Below, one piece after another: positions 51,316 to 59,720 of a stretch of DNA of 61,830 nucleotides. Every line of letters starts with the position of its first letter. Position 1 is the stretch's first letter. Source of the stretch: Pirellulaceae bacterium (GTDB lineage Bacteria > Planctomycetota > Planctomycetia > Pirellulales > Pirellulaceae); the NCBI GenBank assembly GCA_022448315.1, contig JAKVCA010000016.1:193461-255290 (forward strand), given 5' to 3'. The position numbers were made by a program, and so were the translations under genes. The notes under the pieces were generated by a model. That model saw nothing but the letters and a program-made list of their open reading frames with translations, was not told the origin of the DNA and searched no databases.

Positions 51316-54300
51316 ATGTCGTTCTGGCGAATGGTCTGGCAAAGTCTGCTCTACCACCGAAGGATCAATTTCTCGGTGGCCTTGGGGGTCGCTGCTGCGA
51401 GTGCCGTACTGACCGGCGCACTGCTTGTGGGTGCGAGTATGCGTGGGAGTCTCAAGGCCCTGACACTCGATCGCCTTAATCGGGTGGATGAGTTTCTGGT
51501 GACCCAGCAGTTTTTTCAAAGTGAACTGGTTACTCAACTTCAGGAGACTGAATTTTTCGAGAAGAATTACGCTCATGCGGCGGGAGCGATTTTCTTTCCG
51601 AGTGCAAGTCTGGAGCTGAATCCTGGGAACAATCAGGACGGTGACGAGGTAAGTCGGCGAGCCAGTGAAGTTCAGATTCTTGCCGCCGACGATTCAATCT
51701 GGTGGTTTGGTGGTGAGCAATACCAGCCCAAACGCCTTCCTGCGGAGGGGGAGGTGATTTTGAACGCGACGCTGGCAGACGCGTTGGGCCTCTCCTCGGT
51801 TGACCCGGGGACGCAAGAGGTTCTCGTGACCTTGAGGCTCCCGAAACCAAACGCGGTCCCCTCCGATAGTCCTTTGGGTGAGAAGGAAGATTTGATTTTG
51901 AATCTTCCCAGACTTCGAGTTATCGAAATTCTGCCCGATCAAGGACTTGGTCGATTTGGACTTCACCCGACTCAACTGACTCCGAAGAACGCCTTTGTGT
52001 CGGTAAATCAGGTGCAGAAAGCTCTGGACAAAGAGGGCAAGTTGAACTGTCTCTTTGCGGGGACCTCAGATCGTAATAACTGTCCGCCCCAGGTGGTTAC
52101 CGCTCAGTTGCAGAACGCTTTAAGTCCATCGTTCCAGGACTACGGTCTTTTGATCAAGGCGGTGCAGCAGGATCAACCCAACGGTCAGGCCGTATTTGAT
52201 TATTTCTCCATTTCTTCCACAGAAATGTTGATGCAGGATCGGTTATCAACCGCCATTTTGGAATCGCTTCAATCGTGGGAGCCAGAGCCTGTACTGACTT
52301 ATTTGGCGAACGATGTTGCCGTGATTCAACCGGGGATTGATCCCGATGGCGAAAGTGGCATTCCCTACTCCATGATTGCGGCGATCGATTTTTCAGAGGC
52401 GTTCGATCCGGTTTCTGCGATCAGTGGGGAGCCCATTCGCGATTTGGAAGATGGCGAAATTGTTCTCAATGAATGGGCGGCCAAAGATGAGAATGCCAAA
52501 CCTGGGGATCGGATTCGCTTAACCTACTTCGAGCCGGAAACGACGCACGGACAGGCGGAAGAGTCTTATGTGGATCTGACCCTGAAGGATATCGCAAAAC
52601 TTACCCCTCCAAGTCGACCCTTTACGCGGCGTAGAGCGGCGGTATTCGATCAGCCACCTACTTTGGCCAATGACCCGGATCTCACTCCTGAGGTACCAGG
52701 GGTGACTGACCAGGAATCGATTGAAAACTGGGACCTGCCGTTCTCGACGGCCGACAGGATACAGAGTGAAGACGATCAATATTGGCGCAACTATCGAACG
52801 ACGCCCAAGGGGTTCGTCAGCTTAGCGCAAGGTCAGTCGATCTGGGCAAGTCGCTTTGGAAAGATCACATCGATTCGTGTTCCCTCGCAAGAGGGCCTCA
52901 CGGCAGAGAAAATCCAACAGGAAGTCGTTGCAACATTGCACTCCAGTGACGAGGGGTTTGGCTTTCATTTTTCGTCGCTTAAGAGAGACGGCTTGAAAAG
53001 CGCCAGCGGCACCACGCCGTTCGATGGATTGTTTATCGGCTTAAGTCTTTTCATTATCGTCTCTGCACTGATGTTGGTTGTCTTGCTGTTCAAGTTGGGG
53101 CTTGAGCAGCGAGCGAGCGAAGCGGGACTTCTTTTGGCCACCGGTTTTTTGAAACGAAAGGTTGCCTGGTTTTTTGGGTTGGAGAACATCTTGGTCGCGG
53201 CCTTGGGAAGCCTGCTAGGGGTCGGTGTCGGAGTGGTGTATGCAGCAGTGATGGTGTATGGACTAAAGACTTGGTGGGTCGGGGCTATTCGAACGCCGTT
53301 CATCGACCTGTATGTTGATCCGATCACGCTCACGGTAGGGTACTTCGTGAGTCTTTTCGTTTGTGGATTGACGATTGTTGGGATCATCTATCGATTTCAG
53401 CCTGCAGCAGTCAAAACACTCCTGTCCGGGAAGATCGATTCGCAGGTGCGGTGGGTTCGCCGGACTCGGGGTCGACGAGCGATCATTGGAGGATTCTTGG
53501 TCATCATTGCAATCCTCGGCTCCGCGCTGACGACCATGGCTCCTTTAAGTGGTGAGGAACAGGCGGGCGCTTTTATGGGGTCGGGGGTTCTGCTGCTCAC
53601 CGGCCTTTTGATGTTGGTCAGCGACGCGTTCAGTCGTATGGGATTGTCGGGCGGTCAAAAGTTGACGTTGGGTCGGTTGTGTCTTCGAAATGCATCTCGC
53701 AACAGCACCCGCAGTACATTGACGATTGGTTTGGTGGCAACGGCCAGTTTTCTGGTCGGGGCAATCAGTGCATTTCGTATGCAACCGACCCAAGAGGGGA
53801 CGGCGGGCTACGATCTTCTGCTCACCACGAGCAGGCCAATTTTCTTAGATTTCTCTGACCCCAGTCAGGTTGAGGAGCGGTTCGGCAAAAGCGCGGAGGA
53901 ACTGTCTTCGTTAAAGACTCTGGCCTTCCGACTCAAACGCGGTGACGACGCAAGTTGCAACAACCCTTATCAGGTTGGTCAACCACGCGTACTCGGGGTG
54001 GATGAACGTCTCATCAAATGGTTTGATGATCCTGAGCACCCTGCCTTTAAATTTTCAGGTGTCCTCTCGGAGGGTGAGGGAGTGACCGAGAACCCTTGGC
54101 AAGTACTCAAAGATTCAACACCTGTCGGTGAGCCCATCCCCGTTATCCTTGATAAGAACACCGCCATGTGGAGCCTCAAAGTCTATTCGCTTGGACAGGA
54201 ATTCGTCATTGATTATGACGATGTGGGGCCGGTCCGATTTAAAGCTGCCGGTTTCCTTGCCAACACCGTGCTGCAGGGCAGCTTATTTGTCGGGGACAAG

Positions 54301-54864
54301 GACTTCCGCCGACTTTTTCCAAAGGTAAGTGGATACCAGTATTTTTTGGCTCAAAGTGGCGGGCAACCTAGTTCTGATCAACAGCAACGTGTTCGAGCAA
54401 TCCTCGAGAGTAACCTTGGTGACGAGGGAATGACCACTCAGAGAAGCGATGTGGTTTTGGAAGGCCTGATGGCCGTGCAGAATACGTATTTGTCGACCTT
54501 CCAGAGCTTGGGAGCTCTGGGGCTTCTCTTGGGAACATTCGGTTTGGCGACCGTTCAACTTAGAAACATCCTCGAACGCAAGGGTGAACTAGGCTTGATG
54601 AGGGCGTTGGGCTTTGCTCCACATCGACTCGCGAGCATGGTTCTATTCGAAAACGGCTTGCTTCTATTTGGTGGTTTAGGGATTGGGGGAATGGCTGCCG
54701 TTTTTGTGGTCCTTCCGCATGCCTGGGTCGGAGCGGCCAGCGTACCTTGGACCACATTGAGCTGGATGTTTGTCGCGATTCTGACCGTCGGTCTGCTGAC
54801 CGGATTGATTGCGGTTCGGGCAACGCTACAGATATCGCTGCAACAGGCACTTCGCGAGGAATGA
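51316..54864 (+). CDS. Large FtsX/MacB-type ABC permease
   Basis: About 1182 residues from ATG 51316 after a GGAG-containing stretch; the open frame reaches back into the ATPase gene but is noncoding there. N-terminal segment INFSVALGVAAASAVLTGALLVGAS, a large periplasmic part of about 500 residues, then an FtsX core (LFIIVSALMLVVLLFKLGL; VGYFVSLFVCGLTIVGIIY), more segments, a second large loop and a C-terminal FtsX core (LGLLLGTFGLATVQL; LLLFGGLGIGGMAAVFVV). Two FtsX cores in one chain is the LolC/E-fused form. Partner of the ATPase upstream. Confidence 0.9.
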   Translation: MSFWRMVWQSLLYHRRINFSVALGVAAASAVLTGALLVGASMRGSLKALTLDRLNRVDEFLVTQQFFQSELVTQLQETEFFEKNYAHAAGAIFFPSASLELNPGNNQDGDEVSRRASEVQILAADDSIWWFGGEQYQPKRLPAEGEVILNATLADALGLSSVDPGTQEVLVTLRLPKPNAVPSDSPLGEKEDLILNLPRLRVIEILPDQGLGRFGLHPTQLTPKNAFVSVNQVQKALDKEGKLNCLFAGTSDRNNCPPQVVTAQLQNALSPSFQDYGLLIKAVQQDQPNGQAVFDYFSISSTEMLMQDRLSTAILESLQSWEPEPVLTYLANDVAVIQPGIDPDGESGIPYSMIAAIDFSEAFDPVSAISGEPIRDLEDGEIVLNEWAAKDENAKPGDRIRLTYFEPETTHGQAEESYVDLTLKDIAKLTPPSRPFTRRRAAVFDQPPTLANDPDLTPEVPGVTDQESIENWDLPFSTADRIQSEDDQYWRNYRTTPKGFVSLAQGQSIWASRFGKITSIRVPSQEGLTAEKIQQEVVATLHSSDEGFGFHFSSLKRDGLKSASGTTPFDGLFIGLSLFIIVSALMLVVLLFKLGLEQRASEAGLLLATGFLKRKVAWFFGLENILVAALGSLLGVGVGVVYAAVMVYGLKTWWVGAIRTPFIDLYVDPITLTVGYFVSLFVCGLTIVGIIYRFQPAAVKTLLSGKIDSQVRWVRRTRGRRAIIGGFLVIIAILGSALTTMAPLSGEEQAGAFMGSGVLLLTGLLMLVSDAFSRMGLSGGQKLTLGRLCLRNASRNSTRSTLTIGLVATASFLVGAISAFRMQPTQEGTAGYDLLLTTSRPIFLDFSDPSQVEERFGKSAEELSSLKTLAFRLKRGDDASCNNPYQVGQPRVLGVDERLIKWFDDPEHPAFKFSGVLSEGEGVTENPWQVLKDSTPVGEPIPVILDKNTAMWSLKVYSLGQEFVIDYDDVGPVRFKAAGFLANTVLQGSLFVGDKDFRRLFPKVSGYQYFLAQSGGQPSSDQQQRVRAILESNLGDEGMTTQRSDVVLEGLMAVQNTYLSTFQSLGALGLLLGTFGLATVQLRNILERKGELGLMRALGFAPHRLASMVLFENGLLLFGGLGIGGMAAVFVVLPHAWVGAASVPWTTLSWMFVAILTVGLLTGLIAVRATLQISLQQALREE

Positions 54865-55042
54865 TGCGGTGTCATCACCATTGTTTGCCCGAGGGGTCCC
54901 TGCGGCGGTAGTCGGTGAACGCAGTGAACTGCAGAGAGCAGTGGGTTTCGTTTATGCTCCCATACAGCAAATGTAATCGTTAAAAGCGTTACCGGGATGA
55001 AACCTGTCGTGGTCTCCTGATGTCCGATTTTTAACTGGGGAA

Positions 55043-55071
55043 TTGACGAAGTGCAAAAGCGGATTTAAACT
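55043..55071 (+). promoter_or_regulatory. Promoter of tRNA-Leu
   Basis: TTGACG (55043-55048), a 17-bp spacer, then TAAACT (55066-55071), 45 bp before the tRNA. The hairpin at 55081-55101 would lie in the 5' leader. Confidence 0.6.
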
Positions 55072-55080
55072 CCAACACTT

Positions 55081-55101
55081 GCCTCAGAGCTACCCTGAGG
55101 C
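55081..55101 (+). other. Hairpin in the tRNA-Leu leader
   Basis: GCCTCAG and CTGAGGC form a perfect 7-bp stem around a 7-base loop, 15 bp upstream of the tRNA. Could be a processing or stabilising element. The rest of the gap 54865-55042 shows nothing. Confidence 0.5.
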
Positions 55102-55116
55102 GACGAAGTTTCATGG

Positions 55117-55200
<84 letters not shown>

Positions 55201-55208
55201 CTCAATAA

Positions 55209-55247
55209 AAATAAGGGTCAGCGGCGTCTTGGATTGAGCCCTTATTT
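55209..55247 (+). terminator. Terminator after tRNA-Leu
   Basis: AAATAAGGG and CCCTTATTT form a 9-bp stem around a 21-base loop; CTT follows. It can end the tRNA transcript. Confidence 0.7.
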
Positions 55248-55509
55248 CTTAAATTGTGGTCGGAGTATTCATGGTTTCAAGCAGACGCTCTATGCCTCTC
55301 CTTCTTGCCGCCTCTCCGTCTCGCCTCTGTCTTTATTTCGGTCCCTGAAATGCGATTAGTCGATTGGCGCGGTCACTGAACTCTTGCGGGAGCAACCTTT
55401 AGCGGCAGGTGACCAGAGTGATTGAATCAAGCCCTCAAGATTACGTTGAGCCGAGTTTGATTTGTTCCTGGTGCGGACGAAATCGACTCAGGGTGGCTCG
55501 AACGGGATT

Positions 55510-55848
55510 TCAAATCTTCGATTCCTTCAAGGTTCCGAGTGACAGATGGGGCTCCAGCGTCAACAGATGCCAGTCATCCGTGCAGTGTGTGAAACCGACT
55601 GATCCTAGAGTGTGTGGCTTCCTGTGTTGATTGTCCAAGGCGATGACTGCGACTTGGTCTCGCGTATTTTTCTGAACCGCCACGCTTGAAAAGATGCAGA
55701 GAGTGTAGGACATCGCGTCGAAGCCTTGTTTGCTCAGGGCAAGCTTGGTGGCGTTGAAGAGGCCGATTGCCGGTAAGCTGACGGCAGTGAGGTTTACTTG
55801 CCGCGTTTCGCCGGCGAATGCAGGCGAAAAGACTCCGACCTGAGTAGA
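55510..55848 (-). pseudogene. Coding-like open frame without a start, possible gene remnant
   Basis: A 112-codon frame on the minus strand runs from just after a TAG (55849-55851) to a TGA at 55510. Its codons have the GC-rich third positions of genuine genes here, and the translation reads like a folded protein (SLPAIGLFNATKLALSKQ; VAVIALDNQHRKPHTLGSV; DDWHLLTLEPHLSLG). No ATG, GTG or TTG exists before ATG 55713, which would leave only 67 codons. It overlaps the 3' end of tupC. It may be a decayed or frameshifted gene; family not recognised. The remaining gap 55248-55509 shows nothing. Confidence 0.35.
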
Positions 55849-56393
55849 CTAGGTGAACCTGTTGGGGAGGCAACCAGGATCGCGGAGGGAAGCGATTCCA
55901 GAACTTGGAGCACCGCGTCGATACCCGTCGAGTCCAGTTCAGCAAAGGGTTCATCCAGCAGGAGCAGGGAAGGGTTGATCACGATGGCTCGCGCGAGGGC
56001 CACTCTCCTGCGTTCCCCGGAAGATAATCTTGTTGCATCCGAAGAATGCAAGTGGCAGCATTTCAGACGCTCCAGCATTTCGAGCGATTGTTCTTTGCAG
56101 CATGACTTTGAAACACCGCGCGATTTCAGACCGAATTCCACATTCTGTTGGACAGAACCATGAAACATGACAGGATCCTGATGGACATAAACGCGTTGGT
56201 TCAAATCCAATTTCGTTTGCACCGTTCCGCTAAATGTTCGTTCTAAACCTGCGATGACCCTTAGAAGGGTTGATTTTCCGGCCCCGTTTTCACCTGTGAT
56301 GGTGAGGCGATCTCCTGACTCCACCTTTAGTGTTTCAACATGACAGAGGAGGTGTCCCCGTTTTTCAACGTGAAGGCCTTGGATTCTTAGCAA
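55794..56393 (-). CDS. tupC: Tungstate ABC transporter ATP-binding protein
   Basis: 199 residues from a TTG start (56391-56393), supported by a perfect AAGGAGGTGA 6 bases upstream. Walker A GENGAGKS, signature LSSGERRR, Walker B LLLLDEPFAELD. The usual H-loop histidine is missing: the strand after Walker B reads AILVASPTG where a TH is expected. It is shorter than most Tup/Mod ATPases. It overlaps the permease gene by 7 bp. Assignment as tungstate (TupC) rests on the TupA-like neighbour. Confidence 0.85.
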   Translation of the reverse strand: MLRIQGLHVEKRGHLLCHVETLKVESGDRLTITGENGAGKSTLLRVIAGLERTFSGTVQTKLDLNQRVYVHQDPVMFHGSVQQNVEFGLKSRGVSKSCCKEQSLEMLERLKCCHLHSSDATRLSSGERRRVALARAIVINPSLLLLDEPFAELDSTGIDAVLQVLESLPSAILVASPTGSPSLLRSESFRLHSPAKRGK

Positions 56394-57094
56394 GTCTCAC
56401 CTCCTTTTTCCTTTGGTCCGAGTGCCGCAATCGTAAGTGTCACCAAAAGGGCAATGGCCAAGATAATCAAGCTCATCGCGATCCCTCGCTCAAACTCGCC
56501 TTTGGTCGTTTCAAGTGCTGTTGCCGTCGTCAGTGTTCGTGTTCGAAACTTGATGTTTCCTCCTACCATCATCGCGATGCCCAATTCAGTGAAGCACCGT
56601 GAGAAGGCCGTAAGCAGTGCAAGCATGATCCCTACACGCGCCTCCCTGAGTTCAAGGATCGCTCGGCGAAAGACGCCTGCTCCGAGCGTCAAGGCGGTCT
56701 CACGGATCCGAGGATCTTGGGATGCAAGTGTGCGGTAGACCCAGGAGACAATAATCGGCAATGCCAGGCAAAATTCCCCGAGAACAATGGCCCCGGGTGT
56801 ATAAAGCAGGTCCAGTGAGCCCAGAGGCCCTTTGCGAGAGAACATCGCGAAGCAGACCAATCCAATGAGGACGGTCGGTATGCTCATGCCCGTCTGAAAA
56901 ACCATCACGAAGATTCTGCGAAACGGCAGTTTTTTTCTCGCAAGTTGCCAACCGAAGGGAATCCCAACACAGGCGGCCAGACAGACTGCAACAATGGAGA
57001 TCCAGACACTTCTGAACGCCGCATCGAAAACCAGCTTGTCCTGCTGGATCAATAAGTTCCAGGCGCCAATCAAGCCATCTTGGATAAGTTGCAT
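56387..57094 (-). CDS. tupB: Tungstate ABC transporter permease
   Basis: About 235 residues from ATG 57094; TTG 57100 is also in frame. Five membrane segments (WISIVAVCLAACVGIPFGW; VFQTGMSIPTVLIGLVCFAMF; GEFCLALPIIVSWVY; LLTAFSRCFTELGIAMMVGG; SLIILAIALLVTLTIAALG). The EAA-type loop ETALTLGAGVFRRAI contacts the ATPase. Typical TupB arrangement. Overlaps tupC. Confidence 0.92.
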   Translation of the reverse strand: MQLIQDGLIGAWNLLIQQDKLVFDAAFRSVWISIVAVCLAACVGIPFGWQLARKKLPFRRIFVMVFQTGMSIPTVLIGLVCFAMFSRKGPLGSLDLLYTPGAIVLGEFCLALPIIVSWVYRTLASQDPRIRETALTLGAGVFRRAILELREARVGIMLALLTAFSRCFTELGIAMMVGGNIKFRTRTLTTATALETTKGEFERGIAMSLIILAIALLVTLTIAALGPKEKGGETC

Positions 57095-57105
57095 GGGCAA
57101 TACGC

Positions 57106-58023
57106 TTAGGGGGTTTCCGCCAATCGCGTCGGTGTAAAAAGAGAAAAACCGTGCAGCTGGTAACGACCAATTTTCTGCTGGACAGAACGTGAAATCAAAT
57201 AATCGGCGAAAGAGTTTGCGAGGTTTGGCGTCAGGTGAGAATGACGATCTGGATTGACGACGATGCAGGAGTAGTGGTTGTCAAGACCTGCTGAGGGGCT
57301 GTTCAACGGAGCGAGCTCGATTCTGTCTCTGAAGTTCAGGTAAGTACCCATGTCACACAAGACGTAAGCCCGCATTTCATCTGCCATGGTTAAAGTTGCT
57401 CCCATCCCCTGACCACTTTCCATAAAATTTTCCCACGCTGGTTCGATATTGAGTCCCACCCATAGCTCTCGTTCTTTCTGATGCGTGCCGCTCTCGTCCC
57501 CCCGTGACAAAAACCGTTGATTCTTCGACGACAAGATCGACAGAATTTGTCTGGCACTCCTGCCTTTGACGTTGGCAGGATCATCTGCGGGGCCGAGGAT
57601 GACGAACTCATTTTTCATGAACTCTTCTCGACGGCTTCCATAACCCGCCGACATGAAACGCTGTTCAGCATGCCGAGCATGGACGAGGACCGCATCGGCA
57701 TCACCTGAACTTCCGAGCTGAAGCGCGGCTCCAGTCCCCACAGCAATCACGTCGATACGGCAGTCGTTTTCACGTTCAAACTCAGGCAGCAAAACGTCCA
57801 GCAGGCCAGAATCCCTCGCACTTGTCGTTGTTGCGAGGCGGAGGACTTGTTTTTTTTTGACGAAATCCGAGGGTGCTGGCGTGCAGCCCGGGCTGGTCAA
57901 AACTAGTGTTAGGACCAGCAAGCACAACCATAGAATGTTGAAGGCGGTCCGATGTTGGTTGGGGTGAATCATGGATTCAACGCGTTGATAAACGGAGAAT
58001 GTTTTCGGCAATCGCAGCGTCAT
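57106..58023 (-). CDS. tupA: Tungstate-binding lipoprotein
   Basis: Up to 305 residues. A lipoprotein signal (LLVLTLVLTSPGC) is present; the ATG at 58023 overlaps the xylB stop, while ATG 57972 would give a more usual signal length. The binding protein has LRLATTTSARDSGLL, DAVLVHARHAEQRF, MKNEFVILGPADDPA and RGDESGTHQKE, the TupA/WtpA-type motifs. It captures tungstate (or molybdate) for uptake. Heads the tupABC genes. Confidence 0.93.
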   Translation of the reverse strand: MTLRLPKTFSVYQRVESMIHPNQHRTAFNILWLCLLVLTLVLTSPGCTPAPSDFVKKKQVLRLATTTSARDSGLLDVLLPEFERENDCRIDVIAVGTGAALQLGSSGDADAVLVHARHAEQRFMSAGYGSRREEFMKNEFVILGPADDPANVKGRSARQILSILSSKNQRFLSRGDESGTHQKERELWVGLNIEPAWENFMESGQGMGATLTMADEMRAYVLCDMGTYLNFRDRIELAPLNSPSAGLDNHYSCIVVNPDRHSHLTPNLANSFADYLISRSVQQKIGRYQLHGFSLFTPTRLAETP

Positions 58024-59549
58024 CCAATCGCGTCGACCAGTTGGCTGTTCAATGCAGCCAGTCGTTTGTAACGATCGTACACGGTTCGATAAATTCCAGA
58101 GCGATGTTCATCGGCTTCGAATTTCTGATTTTTTTCTCCATCCAACTGATCGATAAAATGAGACCAAGTTTGGTTTTCTCCCGTGAGTCGCAGGTGACGA
58201 TACTTTGCGAGCAGTGCGGCTCCCCAAGCAGTTCCCTCTTCGGCGCTTTCTAACAGTGTGACGGGCGTTTCGAAAACGTCCGCAAGAATCTGTGACAACT
58301 CAGGCGTCTTGGTGAGTCCACCGGATAGGACCAATTCCGTTCGTGGGTAGCCTTGACGATCCAAAACCTCCGAGCCCAATTTCAGATTGAACATGGTGCT
58401 CAAAAGAGCTGCCTTAACGACGTTGCCCGGGGTTGAGTTTTCGGAAGTCAGGCCTGCCAGCATGGCTGTCCCACCCCGGCTCACTTCTAGTCCGGGCTCA
58501 TCATCCATGAAGGGTAACGCGACCACGCCATCGCAATCCGGACTGGCGTCCAAGACCCTTGGGATGACGGCCGCGAAACCCGCACTGCGATCGCTACCCA
58601 GCACATGGCCGAACATTTCGACGACGCTGTTCATGTAGGTGGTGCCGTTTCGTAGCCAGACCATATTGATCGGTTTCCCATCCACTGCACAAAAGTGATC
58701 AACGGCTTGACTCACTCCGTTGAAGGGACGATCGCCGACACTGTTGGCACATACTGACGTTCCAAAACTGACGGAGACCATTCCGGCATTGGCAATAAGA
58801 GAGCCTGCCAACGCAGCCGGTTGATCACCTTCAGCAGGACTTACCGGCGTCCCTTCCGGAAGACCGAGCAGGGTGGAACCTTGCTGAGAAAGATTGCCCG
58901 CGTCTTCACCTGCTTTGACGACTTCTGGGAGAATTTCTGCGAGCGGTGCGACCGAATCGTCGTTGAGATGTTGAGTAAACTTCTCAAGCAAGTCCCCGTG
59001 GTAGTTGAGCGTTTCCGAATCCATGGGAAACATCCCTGAAGCGTCACCGATGCCGAGTTTCCATTTTCCGGTGAGCTGATAGCTGATCCAGCCCGCCGGT
59101 GTGGTCATATGCCGCACACGTACTGCTTTATCTTTCTGGTTTCGGACTGTCCAAAGCCAACGAGATGCTGTCGCTCGCTTCGGCATCTTCACCCCGAAAG
59201 CCTCTGTAAGCTCATGTCCCTCCTGCTCATTCCGCGCGTCGCACCACAGCCGCGCTGGAGACAGGCAACGGCCATCTTCATCGGCAAGGACTTCGCCGTG
59301 CATTTGCCCGGAGATGCCAATGGCGAGAACTTCCATGTCGCCCTCAAATTTTTTCCGGAGCTCTTGCATGGCATCCTTCAATGCTTGGATCCAATCCATG
59401 GGGTCTTGTTCGTAACATTCCGCTGCCAGTCCGGGCAGCATTTCGTAAGAGCCCTCACCGACCTCCAGGACATTAAGTTTTTCATCGGTGAAAATTACCG
59501 AAAGACCCTGTGTGCCAGCGTCGATGCCCAAATATCCGCGAGTCGTCAT
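58020..59549 (-). CDS. xylB: Xylulokinase-type FGGY sugar kinase
   Basis: 509 residues. FGGY features: GIDAGTQGLSV, GISGQMHGEVL, and the catalytic Asp at 242 in EGDQPAALAG, then SGGLTKTPELSQIL. The enzyme phosphorylates a pentulose such as xylulose. No isomerase or transporter for the sugar lies next to it. The stop overlaps the tupA start (ATGA), an odd partner for a tungstate system. 171 bp upstream to the protease gene show nothing. Confidence 0.92.
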   Translation of the reverse strand: MTTRGYLGIDAGTQGLSVIFTDEKLNVLEVGEGSYEMLPGLAAECYEQDPMDWIQALKDAMQELRKKFEGDMEVLAIGISGQMHGEVLADEDGRCLSPARLWCDARNEQEGHELTEAFGVKMPKRATASRWLWTVRNQKDKAVRVRHMTTPAGWISYQLTGKWKLGIGDASGMFPMDSETLNYHGDLLEKFTQHLNDDSVAPLAEILPEVVKAGEDAGNLSQQGSTLLGLPEGTPVSPAEGDQPAALAGSLIANAGMVSVSFGTSVCANSVGDRPFNGVSQAVDHFCAVDGKPINMVWLRNGTTYMNSVVEMFGHVLGSDRSAGFAAVIPRVLDASPDCDGVVALPFMDDEPGLEVSRGGTAMLAGLTSENSTPGNVVKAALLSTMFNLKLGSEVLDRQGYPRTELVLSGGLTKTPELSQILADVFETPVTLLESAEEGTAWGAALLAKYRHLRLTGENQTWSHFIDQLDGEKNQKFEADEHRSGIYRTVYDRYKRLAALNSQLVDAIG

Positions 59550-59720
59550 GTGCGAAGTACCATTATTTGCAGAGACAAATTTTTATTTGATTGACCGGTC
59601 AAGTTATTGCTTTGGGAGGAAATGTGCAAGTTGGAAGCGAGTCCGATGCCAACCGAGAATTCCCTGACTACGAACTCTTGGCAAGGTGGGGCCGAGAGAG
59701 GTGACGAAGACCATGAAACG

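Noticed and set aside
55409-55630. 73-codon plus-strand frame after tRNA-Leu
   Set aside because: It overlaps a minus-strand frame with better codon composition and has no ribosome site or homology signal.
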